A stretch of 64,000 nt of DNA, taken from NCBI GenBank assembly GCA_019671135.1, contig JAHRHY010000018.1, positions 186,001 through 250,000 of the forward strand. Direction: 5' to 3'. This stretch comes from Linnemannia hyalina (lineage: Eukaryota; Mortierellomycota; Mortierellomycetes; Mortierellales; Mortierellaceae). Shown here one piece after another: positions 61,387-64,000 of this stretch (position 1 is its first letter; the number at the start of each line of letters is the position of its first letter). Under the pieces are notes generated by a model. It did no database searches. It had not been told where the DNA came from and saw only the letters and a list, made by a program, of their open reading frames with translations. Made by a program: the position numbers and the translations under genes.

Positions 61387-62500
61387 CCGTACAGTTCTCT
61401 AGTTTGACAGAGATGGTAAATAAATGCCAATGCCTTTGCGCATATTTTTCACCCTTTCTTTATCCCACATACATCAATTAGCATTAACTCATTGACTGCA
61501 TATCGGATTTTCCATTCAATTGACATGTGCCTTCTTCGCGCCATCTGGAGGTGGATAAAAAGCGAGAACTGGCGATAGGCATTAACTTCCGTGGGATCGT
61601 GGGTGGGATGGCCTGGATCTCGTTCCGATGTACGAGGTAGCGCTAATTTGGGTTTGACGAGATAGGTTACTGGACGATACCAGCATATCCAAAGAACCTC
61701 TTTTTGTGCACAAACCAAATATCTTGTGAAATATCCATGTAGGACGATGTCATCCTCGTGTATGGGCAACTCTTTCGCTCCTTCATGTTATTCCTACAAA
61801 TGAGACGATACAAGTTGCCTATGTTCTGAGCGCGCGGCGTTTTATATAGTTTCAGAAGGAGAATATCGAATGTCTCTTCTGAAGTGTGTTTCTGCTTTCG
61901 CCCATACAATATATATTTCTTCAAGAACTAGGATCCATAGGGATTTCGACTGGAGCTGGAGTTCGTTTATTTTCTTGTTTTTTTTTTTTCAGTTTCATGG
62001 TTCTCTTTTTTCTTGGAAACACATCACCATGATCCCGGATAGTCGTTCATGGTAACCACTGCGTTTGTTTTTGATTTGCATCGTTAAAGGACCTCGACGA
62101 TTTAATCTCTCGGTTGTTGATTGCAGTTTTTGACTACAAAAAAAAATAGAAGATTGAATGCCTAATATATTTACGACACGCGATAGCTCATCTTCTTGTT
62201 GGCGGATTATTGACGTTGATAATATTGTTGGCCCTTTAAATAGTTTACGCGCTTGGGGGTGTACTTTTGTCTTTTTGTCTATGTGTCAACTCGTCCGATG
62301 CGTTCCGACATGGAGAACCTGTGCACAACCCAGTCGATATCAACTTGACGACGGTTGCCAACTTTTATTTTTAGTGTAAGTTTTTTCTCACACATGCTGG
62401 GATCGCGTCTCCTTTGCATCTACTTCCTCTTTTAATCATATGTATGTAATCTGAAATAAAAAGGAGGAGGATAGCCAAAACGGTGATAGTCTTGGCGTTT
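61387..62500. other. AT-rich interval with unrecognised frames
   Basis: Minus-strand frames at 61540-61924 carry sensible-looking text (for example SYMDISQDIWFVHKKRFFGYAGI, then VTYLVKPKLALPRTS in the next frame), as if one gene were split by a frameshift. I cannot name it. The base composition resembles the polymerase relic to the right, so it may belong to the same inserted element. Confidence 0.35.
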
Positions 62501-64000
62501 ACAAGGCTTCATGAACATTTCTCACGGATCAAGAATGGCCCGAGATCCAGTTTACTATTGTACTCGCGTCGTCCAGCAGGGTTTCTTAGGTCGACTGCGT
62601 TGATGTTTTTCATGTCCAAGATTCGTGGAGTTGGAGGAGGATCATTTCTTCCGCTAGATGTTGACATTCGTCAACTTTTTTTTCGCGTTCATTTTTTTTT
62701 TGTGTACTATCAACGTGGTCAGTGGCGATAGGATCTCTGGAAGCGAGCATTATTTTTTCATCGCCATTTCCTAAAACTATACCCTTGGTGTATGCCCCCC
62801 TCTATATTCTTCGAAACGGTTTCGTTATCGATTACAATATTTTCCCTCACCTTACTGATCCTGCTGAATGAGATGTGTTTTTTGATTGGAAATAATTGTG
62901 GTCCTTTAAGTAAAGCTTTTAAGTTTCTCAAACAACTCTACGTTGCGTTGGTATTCCTTTTATCTTTATCCTTGGCGTCTTCACCGGATTTATCCATTGG
63001 TTTGGTATTGTTTGTACCTTTGGATTTTAGATGATGCTTACCTTTGGTGAGATACCCATACAGGATCACACCATTTGGGTCCCAATATGGGGGTGTTTTT
63101 GGATGTCGATGGAGGAATAGATGGAATCCGTATCGCAATAATACATCTTTCCACCAGCATCGATGAGATCTTGGATAAGTTCGTGGAGTCTAATCCTTGC
63201 ATAGCTGGTAATAGCCGCAGATACGGAGACGTTTCACATCGGGTAACAAAACGTTAATCGTCTCATACGAGAGATACACATCTCCTTCCTTGCGGTATGA
63301 TAACTTGCCAATATCCGCGAGAGAATCCAAATGGTTGAGCATATTTTCGCCGTATACTCAAAGAACATTGAGGTCATATAGGTCAAATCCGAAGTATCCG
63401 TATCCGGGATGGGCTGTAATCTTCACAGTGTTTTCCAAAGTTTGGTTTCCCATTTTTCCCCCGCCTCGATCTTAACCCTGATCATGTCCTCGAAGAACTC
63501 TGAACATATAGGGGCCATATTTTGGGTGTATCCTCGGGCTAATTTACAACGATACCCGAGTTCTAATCCGCGTAGAAGTTCGACAGAGAATACTTGTCCA
63601 ATATTATAGTTCTAGAAGTTTAGGAACATGTATCTGTGTTTGTAGAATATATGGAGAAGTATTTTATCTTTCGGTGAAGAGAGTTACCTCTACCTCATAG
63701 AATCCAGGATTGTTCTCGAGGAATTTTCTAACCTCGTCACCTTTTATGTTTTCCAACCCATCTTTCAAAAGGGGTATTCCGTACGGTAGAAAGTTTCCAC
63801 CCACAGCTGAGTAAACGATGTAAAATCGTATGGAGAAATAGGTATGTTGGTGAAACATCCTCTACAAAATATCTCGGTCCTTCCAACCACCGTATGCTCC
63901 GGCGATGAAGTCTCTTACTTTTCTCGGAAATACGTATAATGGATGTTTGTCAGGGTTGTAATATCGTGAATAAATGATCTTGTTCGCGAATGACAATGTT
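62500..64000 (-). pseudogene. Broken family-B DNA polymerase (plasmid/protein-primed type)
   Basis: Minus-strand reading in several frames shows the ordered landmarks of a family-B polymerase of the kind carried by fungal mitochondrial linear plasmids. From the right edge they are an AYGGW block (about 63896), a motif A-like DFTS (about 63815) and GFYEVEVT (about 63690). A palm segment with VELLRGLELGY and MIRVKIEAGEKWETK lies near 63435-63590. A motif B-like K...GYGYFG is at about 63390-63425, and motif C YCDTDSI is at about 63125. Stops and frame changes between these blocks make it non-functional as it stands. A GRREYNS fragment near 62560-62590 may be the C-terminus. The 5' part runs off the window. 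AT-rich compared with neighbours, consistent with an acquired fragment. Confidence 0.75.

Overview
The window is nuclear DNA of a filamentous fungus. The likeliest group is Mortierellomycota (Mortierella/Linnemannia/Podila type). This rests on short GT-AG introns in nearly every gene, long pyrimidine-rich leaders, a DIRS-like retroelement, a NACHT-WD40 STAND protein with a pentapeptide linker, and a plasmid-type DNA polymerase relic. The genus is inferred; no marker gene settles it.

Layout. 1-10025 is repeat territory. A large inverted repeat (arms 1-1655 and 4222-5876, mirror relation x to 5877-x) surrounds a decayed DIRS-like reverse transcriptase/RNase H core. Decayed single copies of the same repeat lie at 7795-8985 and 9598-10025. 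Each full copy carries a degenerate tRNA-Leu-like sequence at its inner end. 10026-13442 is gene-poor, with one possible 62-residue protein. From 13443 to 34035 is an ordinary housekeeping block: an acidic secreted protein, LETM1/Mdm38, TMA7 (divergent from LETM1), a Cid1-type nucleotidyltransferase, dihydroorotase (URA4), RVB1, and an F-box/leucine-rich-repeat protein divergent from RVB1. 34420-46904 is the most unusual block. A chimeric pseudogene fuses the start of an Argonaute gene to what looks like the tail of a NACHT-WD40 gene. It is followed by an intact NACHT-pentapeptide-WD40 gene and an intact seven-exon Argonaute with all four catalytic residues. 48890-61386 carries a SANT/Myb-like regulator, a microsatellite-rich gene-poor interval, acetylornithine aminotransferase (ARG8), an acyl-CoA dehydrogenase, and a small protein with a possible CxxC...HxxC site. 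The right edge (about 62500-64000) is AT-rich and holds a broken family-B DNA polymerase on the minus strand.

How the genes relate. Most neighbours are functionally unrelated housekeeping genes: pyrimidine synthesis, arginine synthesis, mitochondrial ion exchange, fatty-acid oxidation, chromatin remodelling and RNA tailing. The exception is the STAND/Argonaute block, where an RNA-silencing effector sits next to an NLR-like sensor. A fused relic nearby shows that the neighbourhood was once duplicated in tandem. Whether the two act together is inference. Exon coordinates were read by eye from splice signals and reading-frame continuity; no transcripts were available.
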